6,000 nt of DNA, taken from NCBI GenBank assembly GCA_902527075.1, contig CABZNM010000022.1:1-6000 (forward strand), in the 5' to 3' direction. Made by a program: the position numbers and the translations under genes. The DNA comes from an uncultured Pelagibacteraceae bacterium. Its GTDB lineage: Bacteria > Pseudomonadota > Alphaproteobacteria > Pelagibacterales > AG-422-B15. The first letter of the stretch is position 1. Every line of letters begins with the position of its first letter. The notes below the pieces were generated by a model, which was not told the DNA's origin, searched no databases, and saw nothing but the letters and a program-made list of their open reading frames with translations. Positions 5,271 to 6,000 of the stretch are shown here, one piece after another.

Positions 5271-6000
5271 GTTTTTTTAAAGTTGAGAATGTATCTATTT
5301 CATTTGGCGGTGTAAAAGCATTAAATAATGTTTCATTCGAAGTTAATGAGGGTGAAATATTTACTATCATTGGTCCGAATGGTGCAGGTAAATCAACTTT
5401 GTTTAATGTCATCAGTCGTATTTACCAACCAAATGAAGGAAAAATATATTTTGAAAATAATGATATTTCAAAAGTCGCTCCTCATAAAATTTCAAGTCTG
5501 GGCATAGCTCGTACATTTCAAAACTTAGAACTTTTTGAAAATGCAACTGTTCTGCAAAATCTTTTATTAGGAAGGCATATTTTTAAAAAAACAAATTTTT
5601 TGAATGAAATGTTTCATACTCCTAAAGTAAGAAAAGGTGAAATGGATCATCGTTTAAAAGTTGAAGAGGTCATTGATTTTTTAGATTTACAACACTACAG
5701 AGATACTCTCATTAATGGTTTGCCTTATGGTGTGAGAAAAAATGTAGAACTTGCGCGTGCATTGTGTACGTCACCAAAAATACTACTATTAGATGAACCA
5801 TCTTCAGGTCTTACGAATGAAGAAACAAATGATTTAGGTTTCTGGATCAAAGATATACAATCCATATTAAAAATTACGATCATTATGATTGAGCATGACA
5901 TGAGCTTCGTTAATAAAGTTTCAGACAGGATACTAGCTTTAAATTACGGAGAAATTCTTGCGTCTGGATTACCATCTGAAATTAAAGAAGATGCTGGAGT
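5267..6000 (+). CDS. livG: HAAT-family ABC transporter ATP-binding protein LivG (C-terminus beyond the window)
   Basis: The frame opens with ATG at 5267, overlapping the livM stop in ATGA, and stays open to the window end. It gives 244 complete codons of a protein that usually has about 250-260. It is the cytoplasmic ATPase driving the LivHM channel. Walker A is GPNGAGKST (36-44), the Q-loop is RTFQN with Gln85, and the region around GLPYGVRKNVELARAL (151-166) occupies the ABC signature position. Walker B is ILLLDEP (172-178) with catalytic Glu177, and the switch His is His210 in IEHDM. The usual LSGGQ/LSYGQ signature is here LPYGV, lacking both the canonical Ser and the Gln. I recall LPYG forms in a branch of HAAT ATPases, so it is probably functional. 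The LivF partner ATPase and the binding protein would be expected downstream. Confidence 0.95.
   Translation, partial: MSFFKVENVSISFGGVKALNNVSFEVNEGEIFTIIGPNGAGKSTLFNVISRIYQPNEGKIYFENNDISKVAPHKISSLGIARTFQNLELFENATVLQNLLLGRHIFKKTNFLNEMFHTPKVRKGEMDHRLKVEEVIDFLDLQHYRDTLINGLPYGVRKNVELARALCTSPKILLLDEPSSGLTNEETNDLGFWIKDIQSILKITIIMIEHDMSFVNKVSDRILALNYGEILASGLPSEIKEDAG

Overview
The window is AT-rich (about two thirds A+T by eye) and densely packed with bacterial genes. The nearest family relatives recognisable from memory are proteobacterial: a YfcG/Nu-class glutathione S-transferase, a subfamily-I haloalkane dehalogenase and a LivHMG-type ABC importer. A marine, AT-rich proteobacterium, perhaps a gammaproteobacterium, is a reasonable guess. 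It is inference only, since no rRNA or other taxonomic marker is present. No tRNA, insertion sequence, integrase or CRISPR array was seen.

Left part (1-1834, minus strand). Three abutting genes are read right to left: a haloalkane dehalogenase (941-1834), a glutathione S-transferase (254-940), and the start of a polytopic membrane protein with the YwaF/TIGR02206 look (1-246, running off the left edge). Spacings are 0 and 7 bp, so this looks like one transcript. None of the three has a clear Shine-Dalgarno sequence. All residues expected for dehalogenation (Asp-His-Asp triad and two halide-binding Trp) are present, as are the Thr/Asn pair of the Nu-class GST.

Middle (1884-3147, minus strand). 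A clean GC-rich hairpin terminator (1884-1906) separates the dehalogenase operon from an upstream two-gene operon. That operon encodes an 8-TM protein (2347-3147) and a 4-TM protein (1918-2337), each with a good ribosome binding site. Both are of unknown function. The larger looks like two copies of the four-helix layout seen in the smaller.

Intergenic (3148-3315). This is a divergent, very AT-rich promoter region of 168 bp containing a perfect 12-bp palindrome that could be an operator.

Right part (3316-6000, plus strand). livH, livM and the first part of livG form a tightly overlapping operon (1-nt and 4-nt overlaps) encoding the two permeases and one ATPase of a hydrophobic/branched-chain amino acid type (HAAT) ABC importer. 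The LivG signature motif deviates from LSGGQ. The second ATPase (LivF) and the binding protein (LivK) are not in view. The substrate cannot be read from the sequence.

Nothing here is clearly a new system. The most worthwhile leads are the dehalogenase/GST/membrane-protein operon and the paired 8-TM/4-TM unknown proteins.
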